The translations under genes and the position numbers were made by a program. The notes below the pieces were generated by a model. It was not told the DNA's origin, did no database searches, and worked only from the letters and a program-made list of their open reading frames with translations. From Bacteroidales bacterium (GTDB lineage: Bacteria > Bacteroidota > Bacteroidia > Bacteroidales > UBA932), in the NCBI GenBank assembly GCA_024693285.1, contig JAILLE010000012.1, positions 62,001 through 126,000 on the forward strand: a stretch of DNA of 64,000 bases, written 5' to 3'. Each line of letters starts with the position of its first letter. Positions within the stretch are counted from its first letter, which is position 1. Shown in pieces: positions 17,805-26,577 of the stretch.

Positions 17805-19646
17805 CTACTCGATCACGCAGAAGGGCTGGAAGGAGACAGTACCTGAGTTATCTGTTGAATACAGATTCTTGCCATTTTTGTAAATGCGGTACAAAGAACC
17901 GTTCTCCAGCAAGGACAAATACACGTCACCGCTACCATTTACCCAGAATGGTCTTTGATCTCCGGTCGCATAATGCAGGTAAACCTCCTGACTGTAATCG
18001 AGGGTTTGATATTTCGTTCCGTTCTTATGAACCCGGACCTGCTTGTTGACCTCATCCTTGATGACTGTGTACACATCATTGCCCACACAACGCAGGCTGG
18101 ATTCCAGATTCACTTCCACTTGGTCGATTGTCTTATAGAACTCCCCGTTCTTATAAAGACGTACCGACTCCATCCCTTCGTCGTAATTCCCGGCGAGGAT
18201 ATACACATCACCAGCATCGGTCACCCCGATCGTAGGTCTGGCTATAGAATTCTTCTCTATTAATTTCTCAGTGACTTTCCCGTCATCAGATAATTTGTAC
18301 ATGGCCAAATAGTACTGGTTAAAATTATCCCGGATACTGGCGCTGACATAAATATCTCCACTCGGAGCGACGGTTGTAGTCACTGAAGACATACTTATGG
18401 CGACACCTTTAAGCTCGTATTCAGTCACGGTACCATCTGATTTAGCCTTGACAACTTTTTTTTCGCCATCTCGATTAATATACAGGACAGCATATACACC
18501 ATTCCTGCACGAGAGGCCATAAACAGTTTGTCCTTCATGACCCGCCAAACTGATTATAGGCTCCCGGTTCTTGCAGATCCATGGCTCATCTCCCGATTTA
18601 TTAGTGTAAACCTCATAAGTGATAAGATCTTTCCCTTCAGCCTCAATATACTCCGAGGTGTATAACCGGAATGAGTCAGTGTTGAAGATTCCACTTCTGG
18701 GATCAAGTTCTCCATTCACATAAACACTTCTGTCCGAACCTATTGAATAAATGAGCGGGCCTTCGGCCTTGCCCACTATCACCACGCACTCCGCAGTGAA
18801 GGAACCTTCTTCCGATGTCGCCGTAACAGTCGCTGTTCCCTCTTTAAGGCCGAACACTTTGCCATCACTGACAGTCACAACCGACGCATCGGATGATTTC
18901 CATGTGACATTCTTATTCGAGGCGTATTCCGGATAGAAAATAACGGTCAAGTTCCTGGAGTCACCAGCGGCGATAGTGATCTCGTCAACGTCAAGAGAAA
19001 TACCCGTCAAGGTATTGTCTTGTGTGACTGTGACATCACAGAAACCTTGTTTATCGGTAAAGGCTTTCGATCTGACGACAATGCGGACCGTACCAGGCGC
19101 GACTGCCGTCAACAGGCCATTTTGATCCACGGTCGCGATATGCGGGGACGGGGACGCCCAGTCCACTGCCTGGCTTGCATCGGCGGGACTAACAGTGGCC
19201 TTCAGTTGGAAGGTAGCCCCTTCCTTGATCTCCAAAGTGGAGGGTTCGATAGCCACACCAGTGACACTTATTGTCTTCGGTGTGACTGACACGGATCATG
19301 TGGCCGTCTTGGAACCATCTGTGGTTGAGACTGTTATAGTAGCTGAGCCAGCCTTGACGGCAGTCACCTTACCGGTCCCGTCGACAGATGCGATCGACGC
19401 GTCGGAGGATTTCCAACTGACTGCCTTGTTGGTGGCGTTGTCAGGAGAAACGGTAGCGGTAAGTGTCTCCGAGTTGCCCTCGACCAAACTTAGAGAGGTT
19501 TTGTTGAGCGTGACTCCTGTGACGGCCACAGTAGTAGGCCCAGTCGGGCCGTTATTGTCAGGTTCATCTGGCCCGCATGAGAACAATGTCATGGAAAAAA
19601 GAGCGGCAGCTATCGCCGCGATAGATGTCCTGAGTAGCTTTTCCAT
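17805..19646 (-). pseudogene. Big2-domain lipoprotein interrupted by an in-frame UGA
   Basis: One frame runs from ATG 19646 to 17805 with a single TGA at 19296-19298. The start encodes a lipoprotein signal (lipobox near FSCGPDEP). Three Big2 immunoglobulin-like repeats follow, then about five units of a YKNG-type repeat (LYKNGEFYKT, VHKNGTKYQT, IYKNGKNLYS) suggesting a beta-propeller. Repeats two and three end in GFCDVTV and AECVVIV; repeat one ends KTAT-stop-SVSVT, so the UGA replaces the conserved Cys. The part after the stop could start at GTG 19292 but would lack a signal peptide. It is probably a surface lipoprotein inactivated recently, or a sequencing error. Confidence 0.8.
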
Positions 19647-19709
19647 ATCCTAACTAATTATAAGTTTGCGAATTCCCCCGCTCGCAATGGCTAAGGGGGG
19701 GGGTATTCA

Positions 19710-19740
19710 CAAATATAAATTATAGTTTTGGAAAAGCAAA
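19710..19740 (-). promoter_or_regulatory. Promoter of the Big2 lipoprotein
   Basis: On the minus strand TTTG (19737-19740), 19 bp, TATATTTG (19710-19717), a full consensus match. A run of nine C (19695-19703) falls at the predicted transcription start. Confidence 0.75.
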
Positions 19741-19752
19741 TAAGGGACCGGG

Positions 19753-19878
19753 TTAGGAACGGGTGGCGGAGTCGAGTTCGAGGCCCATGTCACCCATCAT
19801 CTCGAGAAGGGTGGAAAGAGAAGACTCAGAAGAGATCATTGAAGCGAGATTGTCGGCGTTGTACTCTGTGTTCTTCAT
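19753..19878 (-). CDS. Possible 41-residue peptide gene
   Basis: The 383-bp gap between the Big2 gene and GH92 holds a small minus-strand ORF, starting MKNTEYNADNLASMIS and ending LELDSATRS. It is acidic, Met/Ser/Leu-rich and probably helical; there is no signal peptide or Cys. Its codons (GAC, CTC, ACC) resemble the neighbouring core genes. A full-match -7 box, TATTTTTG (19923-19930), lies 45 bp upstream, without a clear -33 box, beside a TGTGCC/GGCACA inverted repeat (19940-19958). It could be a leader-type or regulatory peptide or chance; I do not recognise it. Confidence 0.4.
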   Translation of the reverse strand: MKNTEYNADNLASMISSESSLSTLLEMMGDMGLELDSATRS

Positions 19879-20029
19879 GACTATATCGTGTTTAATTCAA
19901 CTTTCATTTTTTGTTTCTGGTGCAAAAATACAAGCAGCTTGTGCCATTCTAAGGCACAGGTTGCATTTTTTTCATTTTTTTTTTAAGTTTGTAAAGTATA
20001 GCGGACTATTCTAATCAAAAGCCTTAGCG

Positions 20030-22045
20030 ATGAACTCCAAAAGACTAATCATCACAGCCTTGTTGCTCTCCTGCCTTTCCTGCCCTTACGGAATAGAAGC
20101 CAGGAACCTGCCCGGGAACCTCAAATACATCAATCTTTTCATGGGTACATCCGGTGACAACGGCCAAGTCTCCCCAGGAGCGGCTGTACCGTTCGGGATG
20201 CTGTGCCTCTGCCCCGACAGCGAGCCTCATCAGCATGCCGGCTATGATTTCGCCCAGCCAGTCACCTCGGGAGTCTCCATCAACCGCCTCTCAGGAGTCG
20301 GATGCGGAGGTGTGGGAGGCAATCTCCGTATCAAGCCCTCCACGAAGGAAACCGTCCTCAAGATTCTGAAAGACACCGAAATAGCTATACCTGGATATTA
20401 CAGCACCAGCTTCGACAATGGCTCGTCAGGCGAGTTCACGGTCAGCCGGGCGGTTGCCTTCGAGCGGTGGACACTCCCGGAAAGCAAGACTATGTACATA
20501 GACTTCAACTCCGCATTCGAGAAAAGAAAAACATCCTGCGAGTACCAGGTTGTCAACGACAAAGAAATAATCGGGAGGATTGAATCCGGAACCGCCTGCG
20601 CCAGAGGCAAATACGTTTTTTACTTCAGGCTTCGTTCAGACAAACCGTTCGAGGTTGCGGAGACGAACCCCACAGAAGCTGTCCTGAAGTTCGCCTACAA
20701 TAATATTGAATTACGCATCGGTGTCTCCCCCATCAGCCAGGATGCGGCCGACAAGGAATTGGCGGCCAAAGATGATTATTCGTTTAACAAGATAAGGAAA
20801 GAGGCCTTGAGGGAGTGGAAGGGTAAGGTTGCCAAAGTCAAGGTCAAAGGAGCGAACGATGAGCAGAAACACCTGTTTTACACATCGTTATACAGGCTTT
20901 ACATGAGCCCGATGGATGTCACGTCCCCGGACGGGAAATATTTGGGGACAGACGGGGTGGTCTACGATGCCGGAGGCAGGCGGGCTTTCAACAGCTGGAG
21001 CATGTGGGACACCTACAGGGCGAAATTCCCGATGCTTCTCCTTCTCGAGCCTCAGGCCTACGCCGACATGGCCGCCTCCTGTGTCAACTTGTTCAGGACA
21101 GGAAAGAAGAACTGGGCAACCGACTGTGAGAGCGCTCCGACCGTCAGGACCGAGCACATGGGACTGATGCTCCTGGACGCCTACAAGAAGGGCATCCCCG
21201 TGGATTTCCTGCCTGGATATGACGGGATGGTAAGAGAAGTCCTTACCGAAATTCCCAAAGAGTCTCCTGACCAGCTCCTTGAGCTTTGCAACGATCTTTG
21301 GGCTTTAGGTCAGATAGCGGACATCATCGGCAGCGCCGATGACGCCTCAAAGTTCACCGCCGAGGCCGACAGCATATTCGAAAAAGTCTGGAAAGATGTG
21401 TTCATGGAGGTCACCGAGGATTTCTCCCTGATGAAAGGCAACGGTCTTTATCAAGGGACCAAGTGGCAGTACAGGTGGTCCTGTCCGCAATACACCGGGA
21501 AGATGGCCGAGTGGGTCGGAGCGGACAAGCTGGCAAGCGAGCTGGACACCTTCTTCACAGAAGGGATGTTCAACCAAGGCAACGAGCCGGACATCCAGAC
21601 CCCGTTCATGTTCAATCGTTTCGGAAGACCGGACAAGACCTGCGAATGGGTCAGGCGCTATCTGACGGATGACAATATGGTCCATATCTACGGTGGAAAC
21701 GCCGAGTATCCCGACCCCTTCGTCGGCAGGGCATTCCAGAACAAGCCGGAGGGATACGCACCGGAGATGGACGAGGATGACGGGACGATGAGCGGTTGGT
21801 ACATGTTCGCCCAGTTGGGATTCTATCCCCTCGAGATCGGCACTCCCTCTTATGAGCTGTTCTCCCCTATATTTGACAGGATAACTTTCAGCTATGGCGG
21901 GAAGAAGGTGAAAATCAAGACTATAGGCCGTAAGGATTACTCGGGTCCGGTCAAGGAGATAACCGTGGACGGCAAGCCTGTCGAGGGCTGGAGACTCGAC
22001 CATGAGGCCTTCAAGAAAGGCTCCACAATCGTTTTCAAATATTAA
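20030..22045 (+). CDS. Glycoside hydrolase family 92 (alpha-mannosidase type)
   Basis: A protein of 671 residues with a signal peptide. The N-terminal beta-sandwich has the GH92 signature (NLFMGTSGDNGQVSPGAAVP, then RLSGVGCGGVGGN). The catalytic alpha-barrel includes SMWDTYRAKFP, QGNEPDIQTPFMFNRFG and the C-terminal DDGTMSGWYMFAQLGFYP carrying the acidic active-site region. GH92 enzymes are calcium-dependent exo-mannosidases acting on host or yeast N-glycans, usually in the periplasm or on the cell surface. It is the first gene of a co-directional run (AI-2E transporter, hydrolase, dehydrogenase). It is slightly shorter than many family members. Confidence 0.9.
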   Translation: MNSKRLIITALLLSCLSCPYGIEARNLPGNLKYINLFMGTSGDNGQVSPGAAVPFGMLCLCPDSEPHQHAGYDFAQPVTSGVSINRLSGVGCGGVGGNLRIKPSTKETVLKILKDTEIAIPGYYSTSFDNGSSGEFTVSRAVAFERWTLPESKTMYIDFNSAFEKRKTSCEYQVVNDKEIIGRIESGTACARGKYVFYFRLRSDKPFEVAETNPTEAVLKFAYNNIELRIGVSPISQDAADKELAAKDDYSFNKIRKEALREWKGKVAKVKVKGANDEQKHLFYTSLYRLYMSPMDVTSPDGKYLGTDGVVYDAGGRRAFNSWSMWDTYRAKFPMLLLLEPQAYADMAASCVNLFRTGKKNWATDCESAPTVRTEHMGLMLLDAYKKGIPVDFLPGYDGMVREVLTEIPKESPDQLLELCNDLWALGQIADIIGSADDASKFTAEADSIFEKVWKDVFMEVTEDFSLMKGNGLYQGTKWQYRWSCPQYTGKMAEWVGADKLASELDTFFTEGMFNQGNEPDIQTPFMFNRFGRPDKTCEWVRRYLTDDNMVHIYGGNAEYPDPFVGRAFQNKPEGYAPEMDEDDGTMSGWYMFAQLGFYPLEIGTPSYELFSPIFDRITFSYGGKKVKIKTIGRKDYSGPVKEITVDGKPVEGWRLDHEAFKKGSTIVFKY

Positions 22046-22057
22046 AAGATATTTGCC

Positions 22058-23239
22058 ATGAGTGAAGAGAGAAGTATCGATAGACTAGCGCGATATACGA
22101 TTTGGGCTGTCTCGGCGGCCATAATAGTGGCTTTATGCTGGTACTTCAGGAGCGTTCTGATTTACATCATCCTGGCGGCAGTCGTGTCATTGCTCGGCAG
22201 GCCTATCATGCGGCTCCTGCGCAAATTAAAAATCAAAGGCAAGAGCGCCCCTGACTGGTTTCTGGCTATCCTGACATTGATCCTGGTTATTGGCATATTC
22301 CTCGGAATCATAACCCAGGTGATTCCTGTAGTGTCGGGAATAATACAGAGCGTCTCCAGCAACCTCCAGACGAGCTCATTCAGCACTTCGGAAATAGCCC
22401 GCTGGGCAGACAGGCTCAATGTTTGGCTGATCGACCGCTTCCCGCAGCTGGGCAGGGACTTCAAGATCCAAGAGTCACTGGCAGCCTGGCTTATGAAAAC
22501 CTTCGACATCTCTTCAGTCACCTCTGTTGTAGGATCTGTCGCCTCGGCTCTTGGGGCTTTGGGCATCGGACTGTTCTGCGTTGTATTCATCAGCTTCTTT
22601 TTCATCAAGGATGACAAGTTGTTCCGCAGGATAATCGGGTCGATAGTACCGGACAGGCATGAGAAAGAGGCCATCGACGCGATCGGTGACATCGAGCACC
22701 TGCTGACCAGATATTTCGGAGGTCTTTTGACAGAAATTATCGGAGTCGCCACTCTGAACTTCCTCGGGCTGTGGCTGATAGCCAAGATAGGGCTGTATCC
22801 GGCGATCGGAATAGCGTTCATGGCCGGACTGCTCAATGTGATTCCTTATGTCGGACCGTGGATCGGAGCGGCTATCGGAACCATACTCGGACTGGTCCTG
22901 AAATATAGCAGCGCCGCTGTCCTCGGCGTATATCCTAATTTCTGGATAGCCCTGCTCACCCTGTTGGCGATATTCGCCGCGACCCAGCTTGTGGACAATT
23001 TCCTCTTCCAGCCTGTAATATATTCAAAGAGCATAAAATCAAGCCCTTTGGAGATATTCATAGTCCTGCTTATGGCCGGCCATGTCGGAGGAATCCTCGG
23101 AATGTTGGTGGCAATCCCTTCCTACACGGTGATCAGAGTGATCGCCGCACGGTTCTTCACCCATTTCAAGCCCATTCGACGGCTGGTGGCAAGCACCCAA
23201 GAAAATGAACCAGAACCACAAGAACTTAATGATGAATAG
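22058..23239 (+). CDS. AI-2E-family transporter (PerM type)
   Basis: A protein of 393 residues with seven to eight predicted membrane segments: two at the N-terminus, a loop region (residues 85-150), and a C-terminal block. The family motif is seen as LLNVIPYVGPWIGAAIGTIL. Family members export small molecules or act in ion/proton antiport; the link to autoinducer-2 is shown only for a few. It starts 12 bp after GH92. Confidence 0.88.
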   Translation: MSEERSIDRLARYTIWAVSAAIIVALCWYFRSVLIYIILAAVVSLLGRPIMRLLRKLKIKGKSAPDWFLAILTLILVIGIFLGIITQVIPVVSGIIQSVSSNLQTSSFSTSEIARWADRLNVWLIDRFPQLGRDFKIQESLAAWLMKTFDISSVTSVVGSVASALGALGIGLFCVVFISFFFIKDDKLFRRIIGSIVPDRHEKEAIDAIGDIEHLLTRYFGGLLTEIIGVATLNFLGLWLIAKIGLYPAIGIAFMAGLLNVIPYVGPWIGAAIGTILGLVLKYSSAAVLGVYPNFWIALLTLLAIFAATQLVDNFLFQPVIYSKSIKSSPLEIFIVLLMAGHVGGILGMLVAIPSYTVIRVIAARFFTHFKPIRRLVASTQENEPEPQELNDE

Positions 23240-24170
23240 AATTTTATCCACTCTGACTATCCTCCTTTTATGTGCGACGCTGGCGGCCCAGGAGGCCTAC
23301 CAGCCCGCATCAACCCGTTTGTTCGCGACAAAAGACGGTCAGGAGTTATATCTCGACGCATATAACGCCTCGCCCGGAAGCGCCACTGAATTGGACGGGA
23401 AGCATAAACCGACAATAGTCTTCATGTTCGGAGGAGGCTTCATCACCGGAGCCAGAAATGACAAATACTACATGCCCTGGTTCAAGATGCTTAATGACGC
23501 CGGCTACGGAGTCGTCAGTATCGACTACCGGCTCGGGATGAAGGGAGTCAAGACCTCAGGTGGCGTCGCTTCAGCGAAAGCTTTCCGCAACGCGGCCCAA
23601 ATGGCGGCCGAGGACCTTTATTCCGCCACAGCCTACTTGATAGAGCATGGCAATGAGCTGGGAATAGATCCGAATAATCTGGTGACGAGCGGTTCTTCCG
23701 CTGGTGCCATCGCTGTGCTTGAAGCCGACTGGCTCTTGAATAATGGACGGGCCGGTGATTTTCTTCCAGAGGGTTTCCGCTATGCAGGCGTAATGCCCTT
23801 TGCCGGAGCGATCATCTCAATCGAGGGTACTCCATCCTATAAAACTCCCCCGGCTCCGACGGCCTTTTTCCATGGGACCGATGACAAAATTGTGAATTAC
23901 AAGCAGTTCCGCTTCCTCAAATGGGGAATATTCGGTTCCCACCGCCTCGCCAAGATATTCCGGAAAAACGGATATCAGTACAACATATTCCGTTACAACG
24001 ACCATTCCCATGAGATCGCCTCAACTTTCATATCCACCTTCCCGGAGCAAATCAGGTTCCTGGAGACCAACGTGATAAGAGGCCTAAACCGAATCGTGGA
24101 CTCTGAAATCGACGATCCGCAAATCCCAAGGGGTGACCTGCCAACAACTAGAAAACAATTATACAACTAG
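23229..24170 (+). CDS. Secreted alpha/beta-hydrolase (esterase-like)
   Basis: The start at 23229 (or 23232) gives a clean signal peptide (MNRILSTLTILLLCATLAAQ) and overlaps the transporter stop by 11 bp; an upstream ATG at 23205 would bury the signal. The oxyanion element is FGGGF in place of HGGG, the nucleophile Ser lies in GSSAGA, the acid in FHGTDDKIV, and the His in NDHSHE. This is the BD-FAE/esterase-lipase layout, about 313 residues, acting in the periplasm. Substrate unknown. Confidence 0.82.
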   Translation: MMNRILSTLTILLLCATLAAQEAYQPASTRLFATKDGQELYLDAYNASPGSATELDGKHKPTIVFMFGGGFITGARNDKYYMPWFKMLNDAGYGVVSIDYRLGMKGVKTSGGVASAKAFRNAAQMAAEDLYSATAYLIEHGNELGIDPNNLVTSGSSAGAIAVLEADWLLNNGRAGDFLPEGFRYAGVMPFAGAIISIEGTPSYKTPPAPTAFFHGTDDKIVNYKQFRFLKWGIFGSHRLAKIFRKNGYQYNIFRYNDHSHEIASTFISTFPEQIRFLETNVIRGLNRIVDSEIDDPQIPRGDLPTTRKQLYN

Positions 24171-24177
24171 ATAAAAC

Positions 24178-25113
24178 ATGAAGATAGTTTTCCTTGACGC
24201 GGCGACCATGGGTTCCACGCCGCTGACTGAGATAGAGAAGCTCGGCGAGCTTACAACATATGATTCCTCCACCGCTGAGGAAGCCCGGGAGAGAGTTAAG
24301 GACGCGGACGTAGCGATCCTCAACAAAATCATAGTAAACAAAGAGTTCCTGGACTCCGCACCAAAATTGAAGCTTATATGCGAAGCGGGAACAGGGATGA
24401 ACAACATAGACCTGAGGCTATGCCAGGAGCGAGGCGTGGCCGCCCGGAACGTTGCTGGATATTCCACGGATTCCGTAGCCCAGATCACCTGGACTCTGAT
24501 CCTTGCCCTATCCGGAAGACTCTTCCATTATGACGCTTACGCCAAGGACGGCCGCTACTCGGCCGGGAAGATCCACACCGACTCGACGCATCCCTACACT
24601 GAACTGGCCGGCAAGACCATCGGAATCGTCGGCATGGGAGCTATCGGGAGCAAGGTCGCCAAGATCGCCAAGGACTTTGGGATGAAGGTCATATATTACT
24701 CAACATCAGGCACTTCCCATTGCAAGGAATACCCTTCAGTCCCAATAGAGACCCTTTTGAGGGAGGCTGATGTCGTCAGCATCCATGCCCCATACAACGA
24801 GAGGACAGCTGGCTTGATCGACTACGAGAAAATGCTTTCGATGAAGCCCACAGCCTGGCTGGTCAATACTGGCAGAGGCGGAATCGCCATTGAGAAAGAC
24901 CTCGCCCGAATCATCGATGAAGGAAGGATCGCCGGTATCGGGCTTGACGTCTATGAGAAGGAGCCTCTTCCCCTTGACAGTCCCCTGCTCCACACCAGCC
25001 ATCCGGAGAAGATAATCCTCACCCCGCACATCGCTTGGTCCAGTGTCGAGGCGCGTCAGCGTCTCGCGGACGAGATGGCCCGCAACATAAGAGAGTATTT
25101 CGAGATCATATAA
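24178..25113 (+). CDS. D-2-hydroxyacid dehydrogenase
   Basis: A protein of 311 residues. The NAD-binding Rossmann fold shows GIVGMGAIGSKVAKIAKDFG; catalytic Arg lies in NTGRGGIAIEKDL, the Glu in GLDVYEKEPLP, and His in LTPHIAWSS. This is the D-isomer-specific family (D-lactate, glycerate or hydroxypyruvate type); the substrate cannot be told. It begins 7 bp after the hydrolase gene. Confidence 0.92.
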   Translation: MKIVFLDAATMGSTPLTEIEKLGELTTYDSSTAEEARERVKDADVAILNKIIVNKEFLDSAPKLKLICEAGTGMNNIDLRLCQERGVAARNVAGYSTDSVAQITWTLILALSGRLFHYDAYAKDGRYSAGKIHTDSTHPYTELAGKTIGIVGMGAIGSKVAKIAKDFGMKVIYYSTSGTSHCKEYPSVPIETLLREADVVSIHAPYNERTAGLIDYEKMLSMKPTAWLVNTGRGGIAIEKDLARIIDEGRIAGIGLDVYEKEPLPLDSPLLHTSHPEKIILTPHIAWSSVEARQRLADEMARNIREYFEII

Positions 25114-25121
25114 TTAGCGAT

Positions 25122-25319
25122 ATGAAAAAAAGTGTCATGATCGCCCTAACGGCGATCATGGCCCTCTTTGTCGCCTGCGGACCGAAAGAGGATCCGATTG
25201 AGTCGACACCGGCAAATGTTCCAGTGTCGGGCTCCTGTCCATGTCCCGCCGGTCGTAGTCGGCAAGACTTGGAAGGAAGTAATCGAGGGAAGGTAGATCC
25301 TTCGCTTCGCTCAGGATGA
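25122..25319 (+). CDS. Short lipoprotein, probably truncated or frameshifted
   Basis: A 65-residue frame with a lipoprotein signal (lipobox LFVACG). After about 36 residues the sequence loses protein character and its last residues (DPSLRSG) are encoded by an interspersed repeat. In another frame a more protein-like stretch follows (PPVVVGKTWKEVIEG), so a frameshift is likely. It starts 8 bp after the dehydrogenase gene. Confidence 0.45.
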   Translation: MKKSVMIALTAIMALFVACGPKEDPIESTPANVPVSGSCPCPAGRSRQDLEGSNRGKVDPSLRSG

Positions 25320-25320
25320 C
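25296..25320. repeat. Interspersed repeat A, copy 1
   Basis: This is a 25-bp hairpin-forming unit (ATCCT, GCGAAGCG-type centre, AGGAT). It matches copy 2 at 30207-30231 at 23 of 25 positions; the two differences are on opposite stem strands and keep pairing. Confidence 0.75.
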
Positions 25321-25325
25321 AAAAA

Positions 25326-25348
25326 ATCCCGGGCCAATGGCTCGGGAT
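25326..25348. terminator. Bidirectional terminator between the hydroxyacid dehydrogenase run and icd
   Basis: A 10-bp stem (ATCCCGGGCC / GGCTCGGGAT, one G-T pair) with a 3-nt loop, A-run on the left and T-run on the right, between convergent genes. Confidence 0.8.
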
Positions 25349-25369
25349 TTTTTTATTTAAATACCTGAA

Positions 25370-26575
25370 TTACAGAGATTTCTCCAAGTGTCTACGAATC
25401 TCGGCCAGGAACTGGGCGGAAGTCAGCATCGTGGGAGTGATTCCCTCCATCAGGTTCACAAGATCCTTGGTGGCATAGCCCTCGTTGAGTGTGTCAAGGC
25501 AAGCCGCCTCGAGTTTGTCAGCGTAAGCGACGAGCTCCGGCAGGTTGTCAAGCTCTCCCCTCTTGCGGAAAGCGCCGCTCCAAGCGAAGATTGTGGCGAT
25601 CGGGTTGGTAGAAGTCTCCTCACCCTTGAGGTACTTGTAGTAGTGGCGGGTCACAGTACCGTGAGCGGCCTCATATTCATAATTCCCGTCAGGGCTGACA
25701 AGCACTGAGGTCATCATGGCCAAAGAACCGAAAGCGGTGGAGACCATGTCGGACATCACATCACCGTCGTAGTTCTTGCAAGCCCAGATGAAACCACCCT
25801 CGGAACGCATGACACGTGCCACTGCGTCGTCGATAAGGGTGTAGAAATATTCAATACCAGCCTCGGCGAAACGGTCCTTATATTCCTGGAACACTTCTTC
25901 GAAGATGGCCCTGAAGCGGCCGTCATACTTCTTGGCGATGGTGTCCTTTGTGGCGAACCAAATGCTCTGCTTGAGACTCAAAGCGTACTGGAAGCAAGAA
26001 TGGGCAAAGCTGCGGATGGACTTCTCGGTGTTGTGCATTCCCTGAAGGACACCAGGGCCCTTGAACTGCTGGATGACAACCTCCTCGTGTTTACCTGATT
26101 CTCCGTCAAAGACAAGCTTAGCCGTACCAGGCTCATCTGCAACGATTTCCACGCTCTTGTAGACGTCACCATAGGCGTGACGGGCGATGGTGATGGGCTT
26201 CTTCCAGAACTTCACCGCAGGGTGGATCGAAGGGATGGTGATGGGAGTACGGAACACGGTTCCGTCAAGAATTGAACGGATGGTCCCGTTAGGGCTCTTA
26301 TACATCTCCTTGAGGTTGTACTCAGTCATCCTCTGCGCATTGGGAGTGATGGTGGCGCACTTGACAGCAACACCATACTTCTTGGTGGCGTTGGCGGCAT
26401 CAATCGTGATCTGGTCGGAGGTCTTGTCCCTGTTGGGAAGTCCAAGGTCGTAGTACTCGGTCTTGAGGTCGACAAAGGGAAGGATGAGCTCATCCTTGAT
26501 CATCTTCCAAAGGATCCTGGTCATCTCGTCGCCGTCCATCTCGACAAGCGGCGTGGTCATTTTGATTTTTTCCAT
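25370..26575 (-). CDS. icd: NADP-dependent isocitrate dehydrogenase
   Basis: A protein of 401 residues of the eukaryote-like dimeric type (VEMDGDEMTRILWKMIKDEL, then KCATITPNAQR, PNGTIRSILDGTVFR, and NYDGDVMSDMVSTAFGSL). It oxidises isocitrate to 2-oxoglutarate with NADP in the cytoplasm. It lies 2 bp after the aconitase gene at the end of the citrate locus, so citrate entering the cell can go to 2-oxoglutarate as well as to oxaloacetate. Confidence 0.95.
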   Translation of the reverse strand: MEKIKMTTPLVEMDGDEMTRILWKMIKDELILPFVDLKTEYYDLGLPNRDKTSDQITIDAANATKKYGVAVKCATITPNAQRMTEYNLKEMYKSPNGTIRSILDGTVFRTPITIPSIHPAVKFWKKPITIARHAYGDVYKSVEIVADEPGTAKLVFDGESGKHEEVVIQQFKGPGVLQGMHNTEKSIRSFAHSCFQYALSLKQSIWFATKDTIAKKYDGRFRAIFEEVFQEYKDRFAEAGIEYFYTLIDDAVARVMRSEGGFIWACKNYDGDVMSDMVSTAFGSLAMMTSVLVSPDGNYEYEAAHGTVTRHYYKYLKGEETSTNPIATIFAWSGAFRKRGELDNLPELVAYADKLEAACLDTLNEGYATKDLVNLMEGITPTMLTSAQFLAEIRRHLEKSL

Positions 26576-26577
26576 TA

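Noticed and set aside
17805..19292. Separate gene starting at GTG 19292
   Set aside because: It is in the same frame as the lipoprotein upstream, broken only by one TGA, and has no signal peptide; treated as one interrupted gene.
25122..25319. Short lipoprotein as an intact small gene
   Set aside because: Its second half looks frameshifted and its tail is encoded by a dispersed repeat; kept only as a low-confidence feature.
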